DNA of 30,634 nucleotides from an uncultured Lachnospiraceae bacterium (GCA_947564305.1 CANOBT010000059.1:1-30634); one strand, 5' to 3'. Positions 13,619 through 20,631 are shown, counted from the first letter of the stretch. Program-made: numbers and translations. The notes: generated by a model from the sequence alone, not told the origin.

Positions 13619-16120
13619 TTACTCCTCATAGCAGCCGGAACGCAGGACCACCCTTACCAGCCTGGTAATACATTTGCGCAGTTCTTTTTCCGTAAGCGTC
13701 CCTTGCTCCAGTTCATTTCTCATATTATCATGGTCTGAGAACTGCCCCGGCATGACAATATCATTGCCCGCGCGCATACAGCCGGATGCGGTACAGTCCG
13801 GACCTTTTTCTGTGGTGGTCCAGTCCGTCATGATCACACCGTCGAATCCCCATTCCTGCCGTGCCGCCGTCGTACAAGTATCATAGCAGTTCGCAGCATG
13901 GATTCCATTGATTAGATTATAGCTGGTCATGATTGACATTGGCTTGGATTCCTTAATGGCAATCTCAAAGCCTTTCAGATAAATTTCACGCAATGTACGC
14001 TCTGAAAGAATACTGTCAGAGCCCATCCGGTTATCTTCCTGATTATTACATGCAAAATGTTTAATCGTTGTCCCACATCCTGGTACACTCTGCACTCCTC
14101 TTGTCATGGCTGCCGCGATTTTGCCGCTTACCAGCGGGTCTTCGGAATAATACTCAAAATTCCGTCCGCACAATGGATTTCTATGAATATTCATACCCGG
14201 CGCCAGCCAAAGCGTCACACCGAACAAATCCATTTCCTCAGCAATCATCGCACCTACTTCTTCAATCAGCTTCTCATCCCAGCTCTGTGCCAGAAGAGTT
14301 CCCACCGGAATCGCAGTGCAATACTGATAATACGGTGTTCCCTCTGCCACATAGTCTTCTGCAAAGAATCCATGCTCCATGCTGGCCTCAAAAGGCGGCA
14401 TCTGGATTTTTCCGTCCTTCACTGTATACTTCTGCATCAATCTCAAGCCGGCCGGCCCGTCCGCCAATACAATATTTGCAACTCCCTGCTCATACGCTGC
14501 GGTACTTGTCTCGCCTGCGGAGCCTGGCACGGAAATCCCCGCGGACCCCAGATTGCTCCCCTGGCCTTTCGCCGGGTCACCGGTTGCCAGACAAATCAAC
14601 TGCTCCACATCCAGACCATCTACAATCTGGGCTGCTTCGTCATCATCCGGCTCATAAGGCGCCTCGTAGTCAATCACCTGCGTTTCAACTGCTGATAAAT
14701 CCATCTCAATTTCCACAACCTTCTGTGCACGAGCAGCCTCGATATCGGTCATACAGCGTGTTTCCCGCTTTTCTTTGGAAATAGAAAGCTCCTGCAGCTC
14801 CTCCTGAAGAGGACAGATATTCTTTACCTTGGAAATCACTTTCTTCTCCTGAAGAGTCATCATGGCTTCCAGTCTGCTGTTTGAAAGGGCATTGCCAACC
14901 CACAATCCATAAATTCCATTTTCCAAAATCCACTCTGCTGCCTTGTCATCATAAGAAGCAAACTGATATGCCGGGAAACTGATTTTTAATGTCTCACTCT
15001 CGCCCGGCGCCAATTCAGAAGTCTTCGCAAACGCACACAGCTTGCGGTATTCCTTTTCCAGTATTCCCACCGGAGCCGACACATATACTTGTACAACCTC
15101 TTTCCCGCTGTATGCTGTGCCGATGTTAGTCACCTGGACTTCCACCTCCACATCGGTCCTGGCTGTAACCTTTGTAGTCTCAATCTGGAACTGGGTATAA
15201 GAAAGTCCGTATCCAAATCCATATTTTACAGGAACCTGGAAGGAATCAAAATAACGATAGCCCACATAGATTCCCTCTTCATATCTCTCCTTATAAACAT
15301 CTCCATTGAGATGAGAAAAAGTCATGGCATTTGGATAATCCTCATATTTCACCGCCCATGTGTCTGTCAGCTTTCCGCTCGGTGTCACCTCGCCGCTAAT
15401 CACATCTGCAAGAGCATTTCCGCCCTCCATGCCCGGCTGTCCAAGCTGCAGGATACTGTCGATATTTTCATATTTCTCTATAAAAGAAATGTCCACAGGT
15501 CCGCCTGTATTGATGACAAGCACGACCTTCTCATATAATTTACAGATATCATCAACATTCTTCTCTTCCTGCTCTGTCAAATAATAATCACCCGGCTTAT
15601 TAAAACGGTCCGAACCCTCGCCCGCCACACGGCTCAGCACATAGATGGCAGTCTCCGCATCCGTTTTGGTCACATCCGGTCCATTCGGAATAAAGAACGG
15701 AGTGGTCGAATAAGCCGTAAAAAAGTCCAATGCACTGCCGCTCTCATCCGACTCCATCTTTTTCTTAATGCCATCCCTCCATGCAAGCCTCGCATCCGTA
15801 TAAATCTGATTATATGTATCAATCCAATCTTTACTGGTTACAGTATATCCGGCGTTTAAAAGCCCCTGGTAGATAGTAACCACATCTCTTTCATTGACAT
15901 CCCCTGAACCTGTACCGCCCTTGACCATGTGGGTTGCCCCTGCCCCATACAGCGCTACTTTGCTTCCTGCTGCCAGAGGAAGAGTCTGCCTGTCATTTTT
16001 CAGCAATACGATTCCCTCTGCCGCTGCTTTTCTTGATATTGTGCGATGAGGTGCCTCGTAAGCCGCAATCTCCTGTGTGGCAGCTCCGTAAAGTGGTCTC
16101 CTTTTAATTGTCCTTGCCAT
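13619..16120 (-). CDS. GH3 beta-glucosidase with permuted domain order
   Basis: 833-aa glycoside hydrolase family 3 enzyme. The domain order is reversed relative to most GH3 proteins. The C-terminal-type alpha/beta domain comes first (from about residue 25, with AEGIVLLKNDRQTLPL), then the fibronectin-III-like domain (near 370). The catalytic barrel comes last, with LADGPAGLR, KHFACNNQEDNR and GFDGVIMTDW. The Asp of TDW, near residue 766, is the expected nucleophile. The same permuted layout is known from Butyrivibrio and Ruminococcus albus beta-glucosidases. No signal peptide, so it probably acts on imported glycosides. GGAGG lies 6 nt before the ATG at 16120; an upstream in-frame start at 16204 has no such site. 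It is followed directly by the MATE gene. Confidence 0.93.
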   Translation of the reverse strand: MARTIKRRPLYGAATQEIAAYEAPHRTISRKAAAEGIVLLKNDRQTLPLAAGSKVALYGAGATHMVKGGTGSGDVNERDVVTIYQGLLNAGYTVTSKDWIDTYNQIYTDARLAWRDGIKKKMESDESGSALDFFTAYSTTPFFIPNGPDVTKTDAETAIYVLSRVAGEGSDRFNKPGDYYLTEQEEKNVDDICKLYEKVVLVINTGGPVDISFIEKYENIDSILQLGQPGMEGGNALADVISGEVTPSGKLTDTWAVKYEDYPNAMTFSHLNGDVYKERYEEGIYVGYRYFDSFQVPVKYGFGYGLSYTQFQIETTKVTARTDVEVEVQVTNIGTAYSGKEVVQVYVSAPVGILEKEYRKLCAFAKTSELAPGESETLKISFPAYQFASYDDKAAEWILENGIYGLWVGNALSNSRLEAMMTLQEKKVISKVKNICPLQEELQELSISKEKRETRCMTDIEAARAQKVVEIEMDLSAVETQVIDYEAPYEPDDDEAAQIVDGLDVEQLICLATGDPAKGQGSNLGSAGISVPGSAGETSTAAYEQGVANIVLADGPAGLRLMQKYTVKDGKIQMPPFEASMEHGFFAEDYVAEGTPYYQYCTAIPVGTLLAQSWDEKLIEEVGAMIAEEMDLFGVTLWLAPGMNIHRNPLCGRNFEYYSEDPLVSGKIAAAMTRGVQSVPGCGTTIKHFACNNQEDNRMGSDSILSERTLREIYLKGFEIAIKESKPMSIMTSYNLINGIHAANCYDTCTTAARQEWGFDGVIMTDWTTTEKGPDCTASGCMRAGNDIVMPGQFSDHDNMRNELEQGTLTEKELRKCITRLVRVVLRSGCYEE

Positions 16121-16164
16121 AATGTACCTCCTTAAAAATAGCAGATTTGTGTTCATCTTATCTT

Positions 16165-16180
16165 TCAAAATCGATTCTTT
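16165..16180. promoter_or_regulatory. Possible operator upstream of the GH3 gene
   Basis: A small palindrome centred on AATCGATT (16169-16176) lies about 50 nt upstream of the GH3 start and downstream of a weak minus-strand -10-like TACAAT. A central CG palindrome is common in LacI-family operators, but the match is short. Confidence 0.2.
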
Positions 16181-16242
16181 ATCCAACGTTAAATATTGTA
16201 TCACGTTTCCAGAACCTTATCTACAATAACTTTTACAAACAG

Positions 16243-16278
16243 TTGCAGTTCACGGCCTGACCGGCCGCGAACTGTAAC
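16243..16278 (+). repeat. Copy 2 of a dispersed short palindrome
   Basis: Hairpin CAGTTCACGGCC / GGCCGCGAACTG around TGACC, a 12-bp stem with one mismatch, extended by GTT/AAC. It is about 85% identical to the copy at 9094-9127. It lies between the divergent GH3 and rubredoxin genes, with no T-run on either side. Confidence 0.6.
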
Positions 16279-16317
16279 TATAAACAACCTGTTATATCTT
16301 TATTTACATTTTAAGTC

Positions 16318-16347
16318 TTGCATAACTCTTCATTTATGAGTTATACT
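16318..16347 (+). promoter_or_regulatory. Rubredoxin promoter overlapped by an inverted repeat
   Basis: TTGCAT (16318-16323), 18-bp spacer, TATACT (16342-16347). The arms ATAACTC (16322-16328) and GAGTTAT (16338-16344) form an inverted repeat that covers the spacer and enters both hexamers, as expected for a repressor operator. Confidence 0.55.
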
Positions 16348-16383
16348 GTTTCATTATAAATATCAATTCAGGAGGCAAAGAAT

Positions 16384-16545
16384 ATGAAACGTTATGTATG
16401 TGAACCTTGCGGATATGTTTATGATCCAGAAGTTGGAGACCCGGACAACGGAATCGAAGCCGGTACTGCTTTTGAAGACCTGCCGGAAGATTGGGTATGC
16501 CCGGTCTGCGGACTTGGAAAAGAGGAGTTCGTAGAAGAGGAGTAA
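16384..16545 (+). CDS. Rubredoxin
   Basis: 53-aa iron protein. Two Cys-x-x-Cys pairs, VCEPCGY (C6, C9) and VCPVCG (C39, C42), hold one iron. The conserved core [14 protein letters not shown] and the WVCP motif are present, and the tail is acidic. It carries single electrons in the cytoplasm, in anaerobes often to oxygen- or peroxide-reducing enzymes. AGGAGG (16370-16375) precedes the ATG by 8 nt. It is monocistronic as far as visible; no partner oxidoreductase is adjacent, and the antisense promoter of mini-locus 3 starts 32 nt after its stop. Confidence 0.97.
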   Translation: MKRYVCEPCGYVYDPEVGDPDNGIEAGTAFEDLPEDWVCPVCGLGKEEFVEEE

Positions 16546-16576
16546 TTATTTTACAATAATTATTTTAATATCAAAG

Positions 16577-16605
16577 TTGACATTTTCCTTATCGTCGCAT
16601 ATAAT
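16577..16605 (+). promoter_or_regulatory. Consensus promoter of antisense RNA 3
   Basis: TTGACA (16577-16582), exactly 17 bp, TATAAT (16600-16605): a perfect sigma-A consensus promoter. Confidence 0.8.
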
Positions 16606-16611
16606 AGACAT

Positions 16612-16706
16612 AAGAAAGCACTGCAACAAGCGGTTGGCTTTTGTGTAGGTCATTTGATAGTAACTTAAACAACCGTCACTGAGCAGAGTGGCGGTTGTTG
16701 CTTTTT
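16612..16706 (+). ncRNA. Antisense RNA 3, candidate antitoxin
   Basis: Predicted RNA of about 95 nt from the perfect promoter at 16577-16605 to a strong terminator (13-bp stem 16668-16680 with 16687-16699, one G-U, then GCTTTTT). The terminator hairpin contains the stop codon of the 25-aa peptide gene on the opposite strand, so the RNA overlaps the last third of the coding region as well as the 3' untranslated part. There is no plus-strand frame with a ribosome site inside it. Confidence 0.7.
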
Positions 16707-16805
16707 ACAATTATCGTAATCGTGTATTTCCCGATATGTAATGTAATACGCATATGCTTCACCCCCTTTCGAGGGATTAGCCAACCGCCTGACGCTATGC
16801 AGTGC
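16618..16805. repeat. Outer inverted repeat of mini-locus 3
   Basis: Arms 16618-16639 and 16779-16805 share two exact 10-bp blocks as inverted copies (AAGCACTGCA, beginning 2 nt outside the arm, and GCGGTTGGCT), separated by 4 and 9 nt. The 5' ends of the antisense RNA and of the peptide mRNA leader are therefore near-identical. Confidence 0.75.
16676..16753 (-). CDS. 25-aa peptide of unrecognised family, candidate type I toxin
   Basis: A 25-codon frame beginning MRITLHIGKYTITIIVK and ending in a polar SNNRHSAQ tail. The alternating polar/hydrophobic pattern suggests a beta-strand or amphipathic peptide rather than the long Leu/Ile helix of holin-like toxins. The strong site AGGGGGTG lies 6 nt before the ATG. 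It has a near-consensus promoter (16831-16859), a leader of about 70 nt and an antisense RNA entering its 3' end. I prefer this frame to a longer 64-codon frame on the same strand, because that one would start with a TTG inside the -35 hexamer and has no ribosome site. I do not recognise a named family with certainty; toxin function is inferred from architecture. Confidence 0.6.
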   Translation of the reverse strand: MRITLHIGKYTITIIVKSNNRHSAQ

Positions 16806-16825
16806 TTCCTGTCCTGTAAAGGACT
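16755..16825 (-). promoter_or_regulatory. Structured leader of the 25-aa peptide mRNA
   Basis: The predicted mRNA start near 16824 is followed by a 5' hairpin GTCCT-TTAC-AGGAC (about 16808-16821), then the inverted-repeat arm, then CCCT-CGAA-AGGG, which ties up the ribosome site just before the ATG. Both 5' hairpin and masked site recur in the other mini-loci. Confidence 0.5.
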
Positions 16826-16830
16826 TTTTT

Positions 16831-16859
16831 ATTGTATCAATGGACTTACTTTCTGTCAA
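16831..16859 (-). promoter_or_regulatory. Promoter of the 25-aa peptide mRNA
   Basis: Minus strand TTGACA (16859-16854), 17-bp spacer, TACAAT (16836-16831): one mismatch from the sigma-A consensus. Confidence 0.75.
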
Positions 16860-16897
16860 TCACACTTCCCGAATATTTTCCCCACAATATTTGTTAC

Positions 16898-18004
16898 TCA
16901 TCTCCTCCGATACACATAATTCCCCGCCACAACCAGGAGGCTCACCACCAACAAAAAATAGAAGCTGATTCCCCTCGTCACATACAAGGACGGCATCAGA
17001 TACCCTTTGGAAAACACCTGATAAAATACATGACAGTACATCAATTCCGTGATTCCCTGCGCCCCCGGCAGCGGAAGCATATCTACCGCGACAGATACGG
17101 ACGCCTGCAAAAGCAGGATTGTAAATAGATTGGTTCCCTGCTGAGAAAATCCAAAATACACCAAGCCTGTCAAAAGAAATACGCTGCACCTCTGCAAAAG
17201 TGTGACGACTGCCGCCACACATACACGACCCTTTTGTCCTGCCAGAAAATGCACCGCATCCCGATATCCGTCGATAAATCCGTTTATTTTTTCTTTCCGC
17301 TCTCCGGACGTCTTCAAAACCTTGATTCGAGTCAACAAATGTTCCACCCGTAAAATCAGCCCCCGCATCCTTTCCGGAGCCGCCATGAGCGCCAATAGTG
17401 CCACAATCAAAATAACGTGAAGCACAAGTCCCAACAGATATAGCTTAAAATATCCTTGTAAATACATCTTCAACGGTGCACGCCAGAAAATGAGCAGCAG
17501 CACTCCCACAACAGCCAATACAAACTTGAAGAGCAGTCCTACCGTCATCAGCACGACCGAGCTGTCTGCCAGAGAATTGCCGTCTTTTTTCATATAATAG
17601 AGCTGTACCGGCTGTCCTCCTGTAGAAGAAGGGGTGATTCCAGAATAGAAGAATCCGATAAACGAATAGGAAATACATTGCAATAAACCGCTGCTTTGAG
17701 GGTTTACCGCACGCAGCAGATACCAGATCATCCCTCCTTCCGCACACACAAAAAACAAAGCTGCCAAAATCATAAAGATCAGGCATGGAAATGATAACTG
17801 CATCAATGCCGCACGAATCTCTCCCCAATCCTGCCCATGCATCACCGTATAAAAGGTCAGGAACATAATCAGCAGGAACAAAGCCGCATTTCCAATATTC
17901 CGAAGGCATTTGTGCTTTTTCCCAGTACTCATAGTTTTATCAGCACTCCTCATTTTCTCAATACTCATTATTTTTTTAGCACTTGCAATTCTCTCAGTAC
18001 TCAT
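16898..18004 (-). CDS. UPF0104 / LPG-synthase-TM family membrane protein
   Basis: 368-aa protein with about eight membrane segments from residue 40 on. Two signature stretches of the lysylphosphatidylglycerol synthase TM (UPF0104, YbhN-like) family are present: TPSSTGGQPVQLYYM near residue 124 and LPLPGAQGITELMY near 312. The aminoacyl-transferase domain of MprF is absent, so lipid or lipid-linked sugar handling is more likely than lysyl-lipid synthesis. The first 33 residues form a charged extension made of a 12-residue repeat (MSTERIASAKKI, MSIEKMRSADKT, MSTGKK). GGAGG lies 6 nt before the first Met. The start overlaps the previous gene by 11 nt (ATGAGTACTGA), indicating coupled translation; a GT2 gene heads the cluster. 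Confidence 0.82.
   Translation of the reverse strand: MSTERIASAKKIMSIEKMRSADKTMSTGKKHKCLRNIGNAALFLLIMFLTFYTVMHGQDWGEIRAALMQLSFPCLIFMILAALFFVCAEGGMIWYLLRAVNPQSSGLLQCISYSFIGFFYSGITPSSTGGQPVQLYYMKKDGNSLADSSVVLMTVGLLFKFVLAVVGVLLLIFWRAPLKMYLQGYFKLYLLGLVLHVILIVALLALMAAPERMRGLILRVEHLLTRIKVLKTSGERKEKINGFIDGYRDAVHFLAGQKGRVCVAAVVTLLQRCSVFLLTGLVYFGFSQQGTNLFTILLLQASVSVAVDMLPLPGAQGITELMYCHVFYQVFSKGYLMPSLYVTRGISFYFLLVVSLLVVAGNYVYRRR
17915..18004 (-). repeat. 36-bp in-frame tandem repeat, about 2.5 copies
   Basis: Units begin ATGAGTACTGAGAGAAT, ATGAGTATTGAGAAAAT and ATGAGTACTGGGAAAAA at 36-nt steps (minus-strand starts 18004, 17968, 17932). Each begins with an in-frame ATG. It encodes the N-terminal extension of the UPF0104 protein. 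Confidence 0.75.
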
Positions 18005-18566
18005 ACGCTGCCTCCGGTTTCCTAAGCTGCCAATGAGCGTCCATATTTACAAGTTCTTCCAACGCTCCCTCAAACAAAACCCGTTTATCCTCATATTCAT
18101 AAAAATCCTTTGGTGTCACCAGTGAAAAATGCTTTGGAGCAATCTGGATTCCCTGTTCCTCCAAAACCCTCGCAATATAGGAAGAACAGGTATAGTGATT
18201 CGACTGGTAAAATGCTTTTCCCAACAGGATAAAGGGCAGTCCCAACACTGCATAGTGGTATCTGTGCCGCTGTTCCATATCCTGCTCCAGCCTTTTACGA
18301 ATCTCCTCTTTTTGCTGCCGTGTACATTCCACCTCACAGATCATGTAATCCGCCGTTGGAAATGCACGAAAGATTTTTCTTTTGTCCTCCCTCTCAAATC
18401 CGGCCAGCAGCGGAATCAGCGGATTCCGCCTTCCCACACTGTACGCCTCCTCCAATTCTGCGTCCAATGCAAGCACTACATGGATGTATTTTTGTTTTAA
18501 AAAGCGTCTGATGAAATATGCAAAAATCCCTGGTGTGTCTACTAACGCTATGTATATTCGTGCCAA
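17994..18566 (-). CDS. Permuted papain-like (NlpC/P60, YiiX/LRAT-type) hypothetical protein
   Basis: 190 aa, no signal peptide. A His in the N-terminal strand (KYIHVVLALD, H29) is followed by YSVGRRNPLIP and, in the second half, by NHYTCSSYIARVLEEQG with Cys126 at the start of a helix. This His-first, Cys-last order is that of circularly permuted NlpC/P60-type enzymes (YiiX, LRAT), which act as amidases or acyltransferases on peptides or lipids. A third catalytic residue cannot be assigned. The start is TTG with AGGGG 8 nt upstream; no better ATG exists in frame. It overlaps the UPF0104 gene and follows a glycosyltransferase gene, so a role in lipid or glycolipid modification is possible but unproven. 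Confidence 0.5.
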   Translation of the reverse strand: MARIYIALVDTPGIFAYFIRRFLKQKYIHVVLALDAELEEAYSVGRRNPLIPLLAGFEREDKRKIFRAFPTADYMICEVECTRQQKEEIRKRLEQDMEQRHRYHYAVLGLPFILLGKAFYQSNHYTCSSYIARVLEEQGIQIAPKHFSLVTPKDFYEYEDKRVLFEGALEELVNMDAHWQLRKPEAAYEY

Positions 18567-18645
18567 CCTGCATTCCCCTCACTGTAATTTTTTATGTTTC
18601 GTTTCCCTATTGCGTAGTAACAAATAATCCAAACCCTATGTTTAC

Positions 18646-19662
18646 TTACTGGAACTGATATACCTTCTTCGCAATCCGATATCCCCCGATAGTAACCATT
18701 CCTCCAACCTTCCCAGGTAAATATGTAAGCCCGCTGACCGTTCCGTATTTCAACTGATAATACAGTCTGCGGTTATTTGATTTGATCCCCTGCCACAAAA
18801 GTTTTCTCTTCCTTTCCGCCTCTTCAGAGCGGATCAGCAGCAAATGAATCGAAGAAATCGCCATCATAATCGAAATATTTCTTTTCATATAAGCTGCCAG
18901 TTTCGGTGAGGTTTCCTCCGCCACTGCCTGCAGATCCATGCACTGTGCCACAAGCTCCGTCACCTTAATCTGCTGGTCAATCCTGCGTATCAGTACTTTT
19001 TCGTTGACCGACTGGTCATCTCTTCCCAGAAAATAATGATACAAATCAATATCCATATAATATAAGCTCTTCACATAAGGAAGCGGCTGATACGCAAAAA
19101 GATTATCTACATAGAAGGTATGTTCCGGCAGCCGGATTCCTGATTCCCGCAACACCTCCGTCCGGTATACCAGTGCGTGCATAATCAAGTACTGGGATGG
19201 GCTGAAATGATGAATCTCATTCCATGTACATACTGTGTCTGCCGGGAATACATTCCGATAATGCATGGTACGTGAAGTTCCTTCCTCAAGATGGTCATAA
19301 ATATAATTACAAATAATCAAGTCCGGTCCATTATTTTCTTCCTTTATTTTTGATAAGAGTCTGCGGTATGCATTTTCATCCAGCCAGTCGTCCGAATCTA
19401 CCACCTTAAAATATTTTCCCTGTGCCAGCTCCATTCCCTTATTCACACCTGCACCATGTCCGCCGTTCTCCTGGTGGACTGCTTTTACAATGTTAGGATA
19501 TATTTTTTCATAGCGGTCCGCGATTGCCCCCGTATTGTCTGAGGAACCATCATCAATAATCAGGACCTCCACATCCTCTCCACCAATGAGCAGTGAGTCA
19601 ATACAACGCTCCATATAATCCTGCGAATTGTAGCAGGGCACCGTAAATGTAATGTATTTCAT
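18646..19662 (-). CDS. GT2-family glycosyltransferase
   Basis: 338-aa family 2 (GT-A) glycosyltransferase: nucleotide-sugar site PCYNSQDYMERCIDSLL (residues 9-25), DDGSSDNT (37-44) and metal-binding DSDD (89-92) followed by WLDENAY. The C-terminal part, from about residue 200, has no clear membrane helix, so it probably acts as a peripheral enzyme at the inner membrane face. I use the ATG at 19662 because AGGAGG lies 8 nt upstream of it, but only 2 nt upstream of the ATG at 19668. It is the first gene of the GT2 / papain-like / UPF0104 cluster. Sugar donor and acceptor cannot be told from sequence; a surface polysaccharide or glycolipid is likely. Confidence 0.88.
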   Translation of the reverse strand: MKYITFTVPCYNSQDYMERCIDSLLIGGEDVEVLIIDDGSSDNTGAIADRYEKIYPNIVKAVHQENGGHGAGVNKGMELAQGKYFKVVDSDDWLDENAYRRLLSKIKEENNGPDLIICNYIYDHLEEGTSRTMHYRNVFPADTVCTWNEIHHFSPSQYLIMHALVYRTEVLRESGIRLPEHTFYVDNLFAYQPLPYVKSLYYMDIDLYHYFLGRDDQSVNEKVLIRRIDQQIKVTELVAQCMDLQAVAEETSPKLAAYMKRNISIMMAISSIHLLLIRSEEAERKRKLLWQGIKSNNRRLYYQLKYGTVSGLTYLPGKVGGMVTIGGYRIAKKVYQFQ

Positions 19663-19968
19663 AGTCATTTCCTCCTCATATCCGTACCTTCAAAAGATTG
19701 ATTTTTTACTATAAATACTGTACCAGTCAAATCTTAATTATTTCTATAGATTTTTCTAAATAATAAGGGAAGAAAAGTGACGAAATTTAGGAAGTTATTT
19801 TTAAATTACGATATGATGTCTCTCCGAGCCTGGAATATTTTAAAATAATAGACTGCACCCATGGTAAACGCCGCAAAGAAAAAGACATCCGCATTAAGCA
19901 GATGCCTTTTTCCTTACCCGTATTTTCTCTTCATCAAAATACTTTCTCTTTATCCAACACGTTCTTCC
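19663..19968. other. Intergenic region between the GT2 operon and the cytidylate-kinase-like gene
   Basis: AT-rich and without any frame preceded by a ribosome site. On the minus strand a TTGACT with TAAAAA 16 bp downstream (about 60 nt before the GT2 start) may be the GT2 promoter, but the -10 is poor. Near its far end lies the terminator at 19884-19906. Nothing else recognised. Confidence 0.4.
19884..19912 (-). terminator. Bidirectional terminator ending the liv/kinase unit
   Basis: A 9-bp stem (19884-19892 with 19898-19906, two G-U pairs) is flanked by A-runs and T-runs on both strands (TCTTTTTC on the minus strand). It lies about 60 nt after the stop of the cytidylate-kinase-like gene. 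Confidence 0.75.
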
Positions 19969-20589
19969 CTATTCAAACCTTACCTTAATGTACGCCTTAA
20001 TCTCCTCAACGCACTTCTCAAATCCCAACTTTCCGCTGTTCAGGCACAAGTCATAATTTCTTGCATCCGTCCATTCACGGCCGGTATAATGCCGATAATA
20101 TTCCGAACGATATTTATCCGTTGCAGCAATGAATTTCTCCATCTCTGCCGTCGTCATACTGTTGCGCTCCATAGCACGTGCCAGGTTAAATTCCGGTGAT
20201 GCATGGACAAAAACACTCACCACATTGGGATAATCCTTCAGCACAAAATCTGCCGCACGACCGATAATGACGCAGGCTTCTGTTTTGGCAAGGCGCTTGA
20301 TAATCTCCGCCTGATAGTTGAACAGATTTTTCGCAGATACGAAATCCTTATGCCCGGGCGGAATTACTTTTCCGTCATAAACATCTGTTGTCATACGAAG
20401 AAGCGGGCTGTTCTTCAGCTTCTCATCGGACTGCATAAAAAGCTGTTCGTTGATGCCACTCTCCTCCGAAGCCATCTTCAAAAGATTCATCCCATAACAC
20501 GGAATCCCCAATTCCTTCGCATACATTTCCCCCACGGTTTTTCCGCCGCTTCCATACTGTCTTGCGATTGTAACTACAATATTTTCCAT
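19969..20589 (-). CDS. Cytidylate kinase-like family protein
   Basis: 206 aa. It opens with MENIVVTIARQYGSGGKTVG: a P-loop variant (GSGGK, residues 13-17) typical of the cytidylate-kinase-like family (AAK-type fold), common in Firmicutes, often multicopy and of uncertain substrate. A later VIIGRAADFVL resembles the nucleotide-kinase lid and core region. The ATG at 20589 is 9 nt from GGAGG; the upstream in-frame start lacks a ribosome site. It begins 42 nt after livF on the same strand, so it is probably co-transcribed with the branched-chain amino acid importer. It is distinct from the housekeeping Cmk; a direct role in transport is not indicated. Confidence 0.8.
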   Translation of the reverse strand: MENIVVTIARQYGSGGKTVGEMYAKELGIPCYGMNLLKMASEESGINEQLFMQSDEKLKNSPLLRMTTDVYDGKVIPPGHKDFVSAKNLFNYQAEIIKRLAKTEACVIIGRAADFVLKDYPNVVSVFVHASPEFNLARAMERNSMTTAEMEKFIAATDKYRSEYYRHYTGREWTDARNYDLCLNSGKLGFEKCVEEIKAYIKVRFE

Positions 20590-20631
20590 ATCCGCACTCC
20601 TCCTCTCGCTTGAAAGCAATCCCCTTTTCCT

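Noticed and set aside
14057..14784. Plus-strand frames of over 200 codons inside the GH3 gene
   Set aside because: They lie opposite a clear enzyme gene with conserved motifs, overlap each other, and have no ribosome sites or recognisable domains.
16665..16859. 64-codon minus-strand frame across mini-locus 3
   Set aside because: It would start with the TTG of the -35 hexamer and has no ribosome site; the 25-codon frame has AGGGGGTG and a mapped-like leader.
17915..18004. CRISPR-like repeat array
   Set aside because: The 36-bp units are contiguous with no spacers, only 2.5 copies, and in frame with a coding region.
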